From: Vogesella sp. LIG4
GTDB taxonomy: Bacteria > Pseudomonadota > Gammaproteobacteria > Burkholderiales > Chromobacteriaceae
Direction: 5' to 3'
DNA: 64,000 nucleotides
Assembly (NCBI RefSeq): GCF_900090205.1
Contig: NZ_LT607802.1
Location: 3,103,970-3,167,969, forward strand
Positions 42,722 to 51,469 of the stretch are shown piece by piece. The first letter of the stretch is position 1; every line of letters begins with the position of its first letter. Made by a program: the position numbers and the translations under genes. Under the pieces are notes generated by a model that was not told where the DNA came from, did no database searches, and was given only the letters and a program-made list of their open reading frames with translations.

Positions 42722-44284
42722 ATGGAGTTTAACATTAAAAGCGGAAGCCCGGAGAAGCAGCGCGTAGCGTGCGTTGTGGTCGGCGTTTATGAAACCCGCA
42801 AACTGTCTTTTGCCGCCGATCTCCTGGATCGCATCTCCAACGGCTTCATCGCCGACGTGCTCAAACGCGGCGACATGGATGGCAAACTCGGCTCCACGCT
42901 GCTGCTGCACTCGGTGCCGCACACCCTGTGCGACCGCGTGATGCTGGTCGGCCTTGGCAAGGAACGCGATTTCCGCGCCAAGGAATACCGCGAGGCGATC
43001 CGCGCCTCGGTTAAGGCGCTGAGCAATACCCAGGCCAATGAAGTGGTGAGCTACCTCTCCGAACTGCACGTCAAGAAACACGACGTGGAGTGGATGATCG
43101 AGCAGGCCACCGTGGTGACCCAGGACGCGCTGTACCGCTTTGATCGCTTCAAGTCCAAGCAGGAAGAAACCCGCGAGCCGCGCAAGTTCACCCTGGCGGT
43201 GCCGCGCCGCAGCGACCTGGCCGACGGCGAGCGCGGCCTGGGCCGCGGCCTGGCCATTGCTGCCGGCATGAAGCTGTGCAAGGACCTGGCCAACACCCCG
43301 GGCAATATCTGCACCCCGAGCTACCTGGCGGAAACCGCGCGCGAGATGGCCGTATCCTTCGGTGCCGAGGCCGAGGTAATGGGCCCGGCCGAAATCGCCG
43401 AACTGAACATGAACTCCTTCCTGTCGGTAGCCAAGGGCAGCGACGAGGAAGCGCGCTTCGTGGTGCTCAAGCACTTTGGCGCCAAGGACAAGGCCGACCG
43501 CCCGCTGGTGCTGGTGGGCAAGGGCCTGACCTTCGACTCCGGCGGCATCTCGCTGAAGCCGGGTGAGGGCATGGATGAGATGAAGTACGACATGGGCGGT
43601 GCCGCCGCCGTGATCGGCGCCTTCCGCGCCGCGGTGGAAATGAAGCTGCCGCTGAACCTGATCTGCGTGGTGGCCACCTGCGAAAACATGCCGTCCGGCC
43701 GCGCGCTGAAGCCGGGCGACGTTGTTACCACCATGTCCGGCCAGACCGTGGAAGTACTGAACACCGACGCTGAAGGCCGCCTGGTGCTGTGCGATGCGCT
43801 GACCTATGTCGAGCGCTTCAGCCCGGCCACCGTGGTGGACGTGGCCACCCTTACCGGCGCCTGCGTGATTGCGCTGGGCCATGTGGCCACCGGCCTGTAC
43901 AGCAACCAGGATGGCCTGGCCAAGGAACTGTGGCAGGCGGGCGAGGAAGTGGGCGACCGCGCCTGGCACATGCCGCTGTGGGACGAGTACCAGGAACTGC
44001 TGAAGAGCCCGTTTGCCGACATGGCCAACATCGGCGGCCGTCCGGGTGGCAGCATCAGCGCAGCCTGCTTCCTGTCACGCTACGCCAAGGCCTACGACTG
44101 GGCGCACCTGGACATCGCCGGCACTGCCTGGCGCAGTGGCAAGGACAAGGGCGCCACCGGCCGCCCGGTGCCGATGCTGGTGCAGTTCCTGCAGGACCGT
44201 GCCGACATCGCGCTGGGCAACGTGGTGCGCCGTGGCCGTCCGCGTCGTGAAGTGGTCGAAGCGGCCGAAGATGACGCGGATTGA
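42722..44284 (+). CDS. pepA: Leucyl aminopeptidase
   Basis: 520 aa cytosolic M17 metallopeptidase with two metal ions. Active-site motifs are LVGKGLTFDSGGISLKPG (Lys and Asp), MKYDMGGAAAV and NTDAEGRLVL. PepA can also bind DNA as a Xer accessory protein. The start at 42722 was chosen because GGAG precedes and the N terminus is then conventional; it has an acidic/arginine tail (RRGRPRREVVEAAEDDAD) after the normal end. Its 3' end overlaps holC by 14 bp, the usual pepA-holC arrangement. Confidence 0.94.
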   Translation: MEFNIKSGSPEKQRVACVVVGVYETRKLSFAADLLDRISNGFIADVLKRGDMDGKLGSTLLLHSVPHTLCDRVMLVGLGKERDFRAKEYREAIRASVKALSNTQANEVVSYLSELHVKKHDVEWMIEQATVVTQDALYRFDRFKSKQEETREPRKFTLAVPRRSDLADGERGLGRGLAIAAGMKLCKDLANTPGNICTPSYLAETAREMAVSFGAEAEVMGPAEIAELNMNSFLSVAKGSDEEARFVVLKHFGAKDKADRPLVLVGKGLTFDSGGISLKPGEGMDEMKYDMGGAAAVIGAFRAAVEMKLPLNLICVVATCENMPSGRALKPGDVVTTMSGQTVEVLNTDAEGRLVLCDALTYVERFSPATVVDVATLTGACVIALGHVATGLYSNQDGLAKELWQAGEEVGDRAWHMPLWDEYQELLKSPFADMANIGGRPGGSISAACFLSRYAKAYDWAHLDIAGTAWRSGKDKGATGRPVPMLVQFLQDRADIALGNVVRRGRPRREVVEAAEDDAD

Positions 44285-44699
44285 TTTCTATACCGATGTC
44301 GCCGATGCCCGGCAGTTCGCCTGCCGGGCGGCGCAGACGGTGTTCCGCAAGGGCGAGCCGCTGCTGATCGTGCTGGCGGACAACGCCGCCTTGCAGGCCT
44401 TCAGCCAGGCGCTCTGGTCGTTTGGCGACATCTCCTTCATCCCGCATTGCCAGTGGCAGCAGCCGGAAGCGGCGATGACGCCGATCTGGCTGGCCGCCGG
44501 GGAGTTTCCGGCTGATGCCGGCCAGCGCGTGCTGCTGAACCTTTCCCCGCAAATGCCGGCGGACCCCGCCGGTTTTTCTCGTATTCTGGAAGTGGTGGGC
44601 CAGGATGAGGCATCCAAGACGGTGGCACGCAGCCGTTACCGCCGCTACCTTGACCTGGGCTTTGACATTCACCATCACAACATGAGTGATGCGGCATGA
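44271..44699 (+). CDS. holC: DNA polymerase III chi subunit
   Basis: 142 aa. Chi links the clamp-loader psi subunit to single-stranded-DNA-binding protein. Family features are the start RIDFYTDVADARQFACRAAQ (Cys and Phe in the SSB site region), WSFGDISFIPHC and SRYRRYLDLGFDIHHHNM. It follows pepA with 14 bp overlap, the standard neighbour in proteobacteria. The acidic-protein gene starts on its stop codon (ATGA). Confidence 0.92.
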   Translation: MTRIDFYTDVADARQFACRAAQTVFRKGEPLLIVLADNAALQAFSQALWSFGDISFIPHCQWQQPEAAMTPIWLAAGEFPADAGQRVLLNLSPQMPADPAGFSRILEVVGQDEASKTVARSRYRRYLDLGFDIHHHNMSDAA

Positions 44700-46726
44700 C
44701 CGACCCGAAACAAAGCGATAACGGCTGGAATCTGCAGGACCTGCCGGTACTGACCGACGTGGTGGCCGAAAGCGACGACGAACTGGAAGTGCCGGCATTC
44801 GATTTCAGCGCCGAACTGGATGAACTGGCGCGCAGCCTGCCGCCGAAGGAACCGGAGCTGGAACTGCCGCCGGAGCTTACCCTGGACGATGTGCTGGGCG
44901 CGCCGGAGGATGCCGGCGACGCCTCTGCGCTGGATGCCAGCAAGCTGATCGAAAGCCTGCCGTCGCTGGACCTGGAAGTGGACATGCCGGGCGACCTGTC
45001 GCTCGACGATGTATTGCCAAGCCCGGCGCCCGCTGCAGCGCCGCCCGCGCCCGCTGCGGAAGGTGAGGATTTCACCTTCGACCTGCCGGCCGGCGCCGCG
45101 GGCGAAGCCACGCCGCTGGCCGCCGAGGCCGGGCTTGACGCGCTGTTTGCCCGCGCCCGCTTCGAGCCGCTGCTGGCCGAAGAGGCGCTCGCTGCCGAGC
45201 AGCCTGCCGCCCCCGCCGACCATCACGCCGAACTGGCCGCCTTGCACGCGGAGCTGGAGCATTTTGCCGAACCGGTGGAAATGCCGGAGCTGCCTGCCGA
45301 TGCCTTCCTGACACAGACACCGCCGGAAGCTACGCTGATTCCCGCCGCCGAACCCGACCCGGTATGGGCGGAGAGCTGGCAGCCAGCCGCTGCCGTGGCG
45401 GAAGAGGAGGCGCAGCCAGCCTTGCCGCCAGCGTTGGCGGAGCCTGCTGCGGCTGAAGCCGCTGCCGACAGCTTCCATGTATCGCTGGACGACCTGTTGC
45501 AATCGCTGCAGCCGGCACAGGAACATGCTGCGCCGTTGTCGGCTGGCGAGCCGCCGCTGCTGGATGCTGTCATCGAGGAGGTTGGCGCTCCGCCTGCTCA
45601 TCCGCAAGCCGGGGAGCCGCTTGCCGGTACTGTGGCTGACGGCGTGGCTGACGACGTGGCGGCGGCAGCGAGTGCTGATGACTTTGCGGCCAACGTAAGC
45701 GACGCCGATTGGCCACTGGCTGACGAGGCCGCTGCTGCGGCATGGTCGCCGGAGCCGCTGGCGGTAGCGGACGCACCAAGCGGGCCGGGCCACAATGCCG
45801 CCGAGCCGCACCTTGTCGAGCCTCCGCTTGTTGAAGTTGAGCCTCCCGTTGTTGAAGCCCCTGTTGCCGAAGCAGCTACCGAAGCCGCGGCCGAACTGGC
45901 TGACGACGACGGCTGGCCACCGGAGGAGGGCGAGGACACGCTGGTGGCAGTAGAAGGCGCCGACGCGGATGCCTTCGCCGAGCCGGCCGCAGCGCCTGCG
46001 GAGCCTGCTGCAGAAGCGGAGATGGCGGCAATGCCGCATAGCATCTCGCTGGACAGCCTGCCCACCGGAGTACTGGGGGGCGGCCTGGGCCTGGCGGCGG
46101 CTGCCGCGGCCGCTGCTGCCGCTGCCCATATGGGGGCTTCCGCCAGCAGCCTGCCGGGTGGCGAAGCCTGGCCGTTGCGCAGCCAACTGCGTGGCGACAG
46201 CGAGCGCGATGTCGAGCTGGACTGGGCGCGCGATCTGCACACCGAGCCACCGCAGGGCGCCGCGCTGCAGGACGAGCCTGAAGCCATGGTGATGCGTTCG
46301 CGCCGCACGGTGGTGGACGATACGCCGGGAGCAGCCGCGCCGCGGCTGGAAGATATTCCGTTTCACCCGGTGGCGGCCAGCGAATCGCCGCTGGTGGTCA
46401 GCCCGCCGTTTACCATGGCGCCGGCGGCGGAAGCGCCCGCCATCCGCGTGGAGGCGGTGACGCCGCCACTGGAAGCCGGCCCGGTGCTGGGCGGAGTGGA
46501 CGAAGGCGCGCTGATCGAGGCGCTGTATCAGCGGGTGCTGCCGCGCATGAAAGTGGAGCTGACGCTGTGGATGCAGGACGCACTGGAGCAGCAGGCCAAG
46601 CAGCTGATTTCCGGCGTGATGCAGCAGATGAAAGAAGATTTCGACATGATGCTGGCGCAGTCACTGAAAGAATCGCTGCGCGAAGCGCTGGATGAAGTGG
46701 CGCCGCGGCACGGCAAGGACAACTGA
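44696..46726 (+). CDS. Large acidic, Ala/Glu/Pro-rich protein of unknown function
   Basis: 676 aa, mostly low-complexity and predicted disordered: long stretches of Ala, Glu, Pro and Asp with short repeated hydrophobic blocks (SLDDVL, SLDDLL, TLDDVLGAP, ISLDSLP). A run of alanines lies near residue 470. The last 75 residues are quite different: a predicted amphipathic helix (YQRVLPRMKVELTLWMQDAL and QQAKQLISGVMQQMKEDF). Translation is coupled to holC (ATGA) and to the adenosyltransferase (1 bp overlap). I recognise no family. Possible parallels are FimV/TonB-like linkers, without proof. Confidence 0.8.
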   Translation: MTDPKQSDNGWNLQDLPVLTDVVAESDDELEVPAFDFSAELDELARSLPPKEPELELPPELTLDDVLGAPEDAGDASALDASKLIESLPSLDLEVDMPGDLSLDDVLPSPAPAAAPPAPAAEGEDFTFDLPAGAAGEATPLAAEAGLDALFARARFEPLLAEEALAAEQPAAPADHHAELAALHAELEHFAEPVEMPELPADAFLTQTPPEATLIPAAEPDPVWAESWQPAAAVAEEEAQPALPPALAEPAAAEAAADSFHVSLDDLLQSLQPAQEHAAPLSAGEPPLLDAVIEEVGAPPAHPQAGEPLAGTVADGVADDVAAAASADDFAANVSDADWPLADEAAAAAWSPEPLAVADAPSGPGHNAAEPHLVEPPLVEVEPPVVEAPVAEAATEAAAELADDDGWPPEEGEDTLVAVEGADADAFAEPAAAPAEPAAEAEMAAMPHSISLDSLPTGVLGGGLGLAAAAAAAAAAAHMGASASSLPGGEAWPLRSQLRGDSERDVELDWARDLHTEPPQGAALQDEPEAMVMRSRRTVVDDTPGAAAPRLEDIPFHPVAASESPLVVSPPFTMAPAAEAPAIRVEAVTPPLEAGPVLGGVDEGALIEALYQRVLPRMKVELTLWMQDALEQQAKQLISGVMQQMKEDFDMMLAQSLKESLREALDEVAPRHGKDN

Positions 46727-47289
46727 TGGGACACCGTTTATCACGCATCATCACCCGCACCGGCGATGCCGGTACCACTGGCCTGGGCGATGGCAGCCGC
46801 GTTTCCAAGCATTCGCCGCGCATTCACGCGCTGGGCGAGGTGGATGAACTGAACTGCATTGTCGGCCTGATGCGCTGCGAGGCGCTGTCCGCCGAGGTGG
46901 ATGCCTTGCTGGCCGAGGTGCAGCACGACCTGTTCGACCTGGGTTCGGAATTGGCCGTGCCCGGTTACCAGGCGCTGCAGGAGCCGCAGCTGGCGATGCT
47001 GGAGCAGCATGCGGCCAACTGGAACGAGCAACTGCCGATGCTGAAGGAATTCATCCTGCCCGGTGGGTGCAAGGCCGCGGCGCTGGCGCACCAGGCGCGG
47101 GCGGTATGCCGCCGCGCCGAGCGCAGCGTGGTGGCGCTGGACGAGGTCGAGCCCGGCCTGCCGGCACTGCCTCGCCAGTATCTGAACCGGCTGTCCGATG
47201 TACTGTTCATCCTGTCGCGGGTGCTCAATGCCGCGGCAGGTGTCAGCGATGTGCTGTGGCGCCCGCGGCGGCTGCAGCAGGAAGACTGA
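46726..47289 (+). CDS. Cob(I)yrinic acid a,c-diamide adenosyltransferase, PduO/MMAB type
   Basis: 187 aa. It transfers the adenosyl group of ATP to cob(I)alamin. PduO-type motifs: TRTGDAGTTGLGDG at the N terminus, FILPGGCKAAA, RRAERSV and YLNRLSDVLFILSR. The ATG overlaps the last base of the preceding stop. It points to use of B12 coenzyme, although no cobalamin-dependent mutase gene is in the window. Confidence 0.93.
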   Translation: MGHRLSRIITRTGDAGTTGLGDGSRVSKHSPRIHALGEVDELNCIVGLMRCEALSAEVDALLAEVQHDLFDLGSELAVPGYQALQEPQLAMLEQHAANWNEQLPMLKEFILPGGCKAAALAHQARAVCRRAERSVVALDEVEPGLPALPRQYLNRLSDVLFILSRVLNAAAGVSDVLWRPRRLQQED

Positions 47290-47295
47290 TTCCAG

Positions 47296-47316
47296 ACGGC
47301 CTGCGGGCCGTTTTTC
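47296..47316 (+). terminator. Terminator after the adenosyltransferase gene
   Basis: ACGGCC, loop TGCG, GGCCGT, then TTTTC. Confidence 0.8.
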
Positions 47317-47332
47317 TTTGCCGGCCCGGCGC

Positions 47333-48520
47333 TCAGGCCTGGGCGCTGTCCGGCTGGTCCATGCCCAGGTGGCGCGCCAGTTCGTCGGCGCTTACCGGCA
47401 CACTGAGCAGGAAGCCCTGCAGTTCCAGATCCGGGTAGCGCCCCTGCAGGTAGGCCAGGTCGTGGCGGTTGTCCAGCCCTTCGGCCACCATGCGCAGTTT
47501 CAGTTCGCGGCCGATACGGATGATGCCGTCCAGGATGCTCTGGCTGCGCGGAGCCTGGTGGATGCCGCGAATCAGGCTGCGGTCCAGCTTGAGTTCGGTC
47601 AGCGGCAGCTCCTTGAGTTGCTCCAGGTTGGTGTGGCCGGTGCCGAAATCGTCCAGCGACAGCTCAAAGCCGCGCATGCGCAGCCGCAGCAAGGTCACCA
47701 GGGTGTGCCCCAGGTCGCTGAAGGCCATGGTCTCGGTGATTTCCAGCACGATGCGCTGCGGTTGCAGGCCGCGCGACTCCACCTCCTGCACCAGCCAGTC
47801 AAAGAACTCGGCGTCTTCCAGCAGGCTGCGCGACAGGTTGATGGACAGCCGCAAATCGTGGGCACACGGGTCGCGCGCCAGCAGATCCAGGCTGGTCTGC
47901 ACGATGCGCCGGGTAAGCAGCACGATGAAGCCTTCATGTTCCAGCCGGTTGATGAAGCTGGCGGGGCCGATCACGCCGTAGGCCGGGTGCTGCCAGCGTG
48001 CCAGCGCTTCCACCTGCACCGCGCGGTGCTCGGTCTGGCTGTAGATGGGCTGGAAGAAGGCGCAGAACTGGTTCTGCGCCAGGCCGCTGAAGATTTCGGC
48101 CAGCGGGATGGCGCGCTCCGCGCTGGTCGGGCGCTTGGCGGCCAGCAGCAGGCGCTGCACCTCGGCCTGGAATACGTCCACGTCTATCGGCTTGGCCAGG
48201 TAGGCAATGGCGGGGAAGCCCAGCTCCTCGGCAGCGCGCATGCAGCCGGCCAGCAATTCCGGCACGTGGCCGCTGAGCAGCAGCAGGGTGGGCATCTGCA
48301 CCAGCCGCGACAGCTGCTCGATCAGCTCGATGCCATCCATGCCCGGCATGTTCAGGTCGGTTATCACCAGGTCCAGCTGCTCCAGCTGGCGCGCGGTTTG
48401 CAGCGCCCAGCGGCCGTCGGAGGCCTGGTGCACTTCCACATCCGGTAACAGCTGGCACAGTGCGGCCAACATGCTGCGCTGACTGCTGCTGTCTTCCGCG
48501 ATCAGGATGTGACTGGGCAT
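47333..48520 (-). CDS. Response-regulator EAL phosphodiesterase
   Basis: 395 aa. A receiver domain (about 1-125) has the phosphoacceptor Asp in VITDLNMPGMDG and a Lys in YLAKPID. The EAL domain (about 145-380) keeps the catalytic set: EALARW, SINLS, LEITETM, DDFGTGH, ELKLDRS, VAEGLD and LQGF. It should hydrolyse c-di-GMP under phosphorelay control. There is no DNA-binding domain. The gene is alone on the minus strand; no histidine kinase gene is adjacent. Confidence 0.93.
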   Translation of the reverse strand: MPSHILIAEDSSSQRSMLAALCQLLPDVEVHQASDGRWALQTARQLEQLDLVITDLNMPGMDGIELIEQLSRLVQMPTLLLLSGHVPELLAGCMRAAEELGFPAIAYLAKPIDVDVFQAEVQRLLLAAKRPTSAERAIPLAEIFSGLAQNQFCAFFQPIYSQTEHRAVQVEALARWQHPAYGVIGPASFINRLEHEGFIVLLTRRIVQTSLDLLARDPCAHDLRLSINLSRSLLEDAEFFDWLVQEVESRGLQPQRIVLEITETMAFSDLGHTLVTLLRLRMRGFELSLDDFGTGHTNLEQLKELPLTELKLDRSLIRGIHQAPRSQSILDGIIRIGRELKLRMVAEGLDNRHDLAYLQGRYPDLELQGFLLSVPVSADELARHLGMDQPDSAQA

Positions 48521-48646
48521 ATCGACTCCATTATTGGGCGTGGACTGTTTCTATAAGATAAGCCGAGTACCATTGCATATCCAGTTGTCCTTGCTGCCAG
48601 GCAGGAAATGTCATGGCAAAATGCCGCACCCGAGTTGGAGCATCCC

Positions 48647-49192
48647 ATGCAGAACAAACACCTTTCCGCCCGTATTGCCAGCATGCTGCAGGGCGGGCAG
48701 CACAAGCAGTCCATCTATGCCGAACTGCGCGGCAGTGCCGGCAACGACCGGCAGCTGGCCTACCTGCTGGCTGCCAGCGCCAGCCCGGCGCGCCAGACCT
48801 TGCTGGCCAACAAGAACCGTGCGCTGATCGTGGTAATGGTGGCGCAGGCGATGCTGGCGCTATTGGTCGGCTACGACAGCGGGCAGTTGCTGGGCGGCAG
48901 CGCCGGGCTGTGGCTGGCGCTGTTCTATGCGCTGGTGCCGATTGCCTTTGCCGCCGGCTTCTCGCGCCATCTGGCTGCTGCCTTCAATGTCTACTTGCTG
49001 TACAGCCTGGTGCGCCTGCCTGCCTTGTTGCAGCTGGCGCTGGCGGGTGGCCTGCTGGATTGGTGGTTGCTGTCGCTGGCGGCGCTGACGCTGCTGCTGA
49101 GCTGGCATGTGCGCCGCGGGCTGTTCCCGGATTTCACCATCACCTTGCAGCCGCGCAAGGATGAGACGGGTAATTTCACCTTCAGCGATTGA
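48647..49192 (+). CDS. Integral membrane protein of unknown function
   Basis: 181 aa. The first 60 residues are soluble (SARIASMLQGGQHKQSIYAEL) and then about four membrane helices follow (ALIVVMVAQAMLALLVG; LWLALFYALVPIAFAAG; FNVYLLYSLVRLPALLQLAL; WLLSLAALTLLLSW). The C terminus is soluble and charged. No family recognised. ATG 48647 is preferred over 48608 because TTGGAG stands 6 nt upstream. It ends 50 bp before an inverted pair of the dispersed 10-mer. Confidence 0.7.
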   Translation: MQNKHLSARIASMLQGGQHKQSIYAELRGSAGNDRQLAYLLAASASPARQTLLANKNRALIVVMVAQAMLALLVGYDSGQLLGGSAGLWLALFYALVPIAFAAGFSRHLAAAFNVYLLYSLVRLPALLQLALAGGLLDWWLLSLAALTLLLSWHVRRGLFPDFTITLQPRKDETGNFTFSD

Positions 49193-49242
49193 GCAGGAAA
49201 AGTTGCGGAATGGCGGCGCAGGCGTCTGCCTGTTGCCTGACT

Positions 49243-49274
49243 ATGCGGCCAACCTTGGGAAAGGTTGGCCGCAT
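49243..49274. terminator. Inverted GTTGGCCGCA pair between convergent genes
   Basis: ATGCGGCCAACCTT (49243-49256) and AAGGTTGGCCGCAT (49261-49274) form a perfect 14 bp stem with loop GGGA. Four T follow shortly on the plus strand. It lies between the membrane protein gene and cca, which converge. Confidence 0.8.
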
Positions 49275-49279
49275 GCTTT

Positions 49280-50506
49280 TCAGGCTGGCTGTGGCCAGCG
49301 TTGTTTGCAGGCCACCAGCGCCGCCAGCCGCGCGGCGTCCACCGCCTGCGGGATGGCTTTTTTGTCGGCGCAGCCGCGTGCCACCGCGCCGGCATCCACG
49401 CTGGCGGCAGCTGCCAGCATGGCGGCCAGGTAGTCGGCCTGCGGGTAGGCACAGTTCTCGAAGTGCAGCCGGCCGCGCGCATCGGCCACGCAGGCGGCCA
49501 GCATCTGCGCAAAGCGCTCCGGACGGCGCAGCGCGTCGCAGTCGCGCAGCAGGCGCTGCACGGTATCGGGGCGCAGCTCAAAAGCGGTGTGCACCTTGGT
49601 GTGATTCAGCAGGGTGATGCGCGCCAGGTCGCGGCATTCCACCGGCACCCGCAGCCGTTCGCACAGCGCCAGCAGCGGTGCCTCGCCGCGCGGCTCATGG
49701 CCGATGTGGCGCGGCAGGATATCCGCCGGCGTCAGCGCCTTGCCCAGGTCGTGCATCAGGCAGGCAAAGCGCACCGCCAGCGGCTGATGGTTGGCCGCAG
49801 CGTAGTCCAGTACCCGCATCACATGGTCGCCGGTGTCGATTTCCGGGTGGTAGTCGGCGCGCTGCGGCACGCCGAACAGCGCATCCACTTCCGGCAGCAG
49901 CCGCGCCAGCGCGCCGCATTCGCGCAGCACCAGCAGCATGCGCGACGGGGTGTCGGTCATCAGGCCCTTGGCCAGCTCCTGCCATACCCGTTCCGCCACC
50001 AGCGCGTCCACTTCGCCGTCGGCCACCATCTGCTGCATCAGCGCCAGGGTTTCCGGCGCTACGGTAAAGCCGAAGCGGGCGGCAAAGCGCGCCAGGCGCA
50101 GGATGCGCACCGGGTCCTCGGCAAAAGCCGGGCTGACGTGGCGCAGCACGCCGGCATGCAGGTCGGCCACGCCGCCGTAGGGGTCGATCAGCGTGCCGTC
50201 GTCGTCCTCGGCAATGGCATTGATGGTGAGGTCGCGGCGGATCAGGTCTTCTTCCAGCGTCACATCCGGTGCGGCGTGAAAGGTAAAACCGTGGTAGCCG
50301 CGGCCAACCTTGCGCTCGGTGCGCGCCAGGGCGTATTCCTCCTGCGTGCGCGGGTGCAGGAATACCGGAAAATCCTTGCCCACCGGGCGATAGCCCTTGG
50401 CCAGCATGGCTTGCGGCGTGGCGCCCACCACCACCCAGTCGCGGTCTTTCACCGGCAAGCCCAGCAGGCGGTCGCGCACCGCGCCGCCAACGATATAGCA
50501 CTTCAT
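49280..50506 (-). CDS. cca: CCA-adding tRNA nucleotidyltransferase, multifunctional
   Basis: 408 aa. It adds CCA to tRNA 3' ends without template. Motifs: [10 protein letters not shown] and DRD (metal-binding acidic pair), [20 protein letters not shown] and a basic HD domain ([15 protein letters not shown]) in the C-terminal part, which gives phosphatase/2'-phosphodiesterase activities to the long form. Length matches the E. coli enzyme. Start overlaps the upstream gene's stop by 4 bp (ATGA). Confidence 0.95.
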   Translation of the reverse strand: MKCYIVGGAVRDRLLGLPVKDRDWVVVGATPQAMLAKGYRPVGKDFPVFLHPRTQEEYALARTERKVGRGYHGFTFHAAPDVTLEEDLIRRDLTINAIAEDDDGTLIDPYGGVADLHAGVLRHVSPAFAEDPVRILRLARFAARFGFTVAPETLALMQQMVADGEVDALVAERVWQELAKGLMTDTPSRMLLVLRECGALARLLPEVDALFGVPQRADYHPEIDTGDHVMRVLDYAAANHQPLAVRFACLMHDLGKALTPADILPRHIGHEPRGEAPLLALCERLRVPVECRDLARITLLNHTKVHTAFELRPDTVQRLLRDCDALRRPERFAQMLAACVADARGRLHFENCAYPQADYLAAMLAAAASVDAGAVARGCADKKAIPQAVDAARLAALVACKQRWPQPA

Positions 50507-51444
50507 TCGCGGGCAGCCCTTTCGCGGTAGCGGTCGAGCAGGCGGTTGCTTTCCTCTGCGCCCAGGTACTGCGGCGCGATGCTTTCCAGCGCTGCCGGCG
50601 TGAAGCCCAGTAGCGCGCTGGGGAAAGGCTGGCTACTGATGTTGTCCACGCGCAGCGAGCGCACATTGTCGCGGCTCAGCAGCGTGGGGCCGGGCAGCAG
50701 CTCCATCAGCGTGGCCTGCAGCATGGCAATGCCTTCCGGCAGGCCGATGACGCCGCGCGGGTGGCCGGTCAGCCGGGCCGCGTAGCCCGCCAGCTGGCGC
50801 AGCGTGTACTCGCGCGGGCCGGTGAGGTCCAGCGACTGACCGATGCTGGCCGGGGTGCGCAGGCAGGCAGCTACCGCCTGGGCCACGTCGCCGGCCCACA
50901 CCGGGGCGAAGCGGGTGTCGGCGCCGCCCAGCGGCAATACGGGGGCGATGCGCGCGAGGCCGGCGAACATATTGAGAAAGCTGTCGCCGGCGCCGAACAC
51001 TACCGACGGGCGCAGGATGGTGTAATCGAGGCCGCTGGCCTTCACCAGCGCCTCGCCCTTGCCCTTGGTCTGCTGGTAGTCGCTGGGGGCGTTCGCGGCC
51101 GCGCCCAGCGCGCTGATGTGCAGCAGGCGGCGGATGCCCAGTGCCTTGCAGGCATCGATGATGCCGGCCACCAGCGTGACATGCGCTTTTTCGAAGGCGG
51201 CCCGGCTGCCGTGCAGGATGCCCACCATGCTGATCACCGCATCGTGGCCGGCGAGAAAGTCGCGCAGCTGGCGGCTGTCGTGCACATTGCACTCCACCAG
51301 CTCGGCGGACGGCAGGTGGAGCAGCATGCCCTTGTGACGCTCACGCTGGCGGGTGGCGATGTCCAGGCTGTGGTCGTCGCGGCTCAGGTATTCGGCGATG
51401 TAGCTGCCGATGAAGCCGGCGCCGCCGATGATGGCGATTCTCAT
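50503..51444 (-). CDS. NDUFA9-like NAD(P)-binding protein (atypical SDR)
   Basis: 313 aa Rossmann-fold protein. The nucleotide-binding glycine motif GGAGFIGSY is at about 7-15. [20 protein letters not shown] carries the YxxxK-like signature, and the sequence is closest in style to complex I NDUFA9-like proteins. Function in bacteria is not settled. It is translationally coupled to cca downstream. Confidence 0.87.
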   Translation of the reverse strand: MRIAIIGGAGFIGSYIAEYLSRDDHSLDIATRQRERHKGMLLHLPSAELVECNVHDSRQLRDFLAGHDAVISMVGILHGSRAAFEKAHVTLVAGIIDACKALGIRRLLHISALGAAANAPSDYQQTKGKGEALVKASGLDYTILRPSVVFGAGDSFLNMFAGLARIAPVLPLGGADTRFAPVWAGDVAQAVAACLRTPASIGQSLDLTGPREYTLRQLAGYAARLTGHPRGVIGLPEGIAMLQATLMELLPGPTLLSRDNVRSLRVDNISSQPFPSALLGFTPAALESIAPQYLGAEESNRLLDRYRERAARE

Positions 51445-51469
51445 GTGCTGTTCTCCCTGTCTGCGTCCA

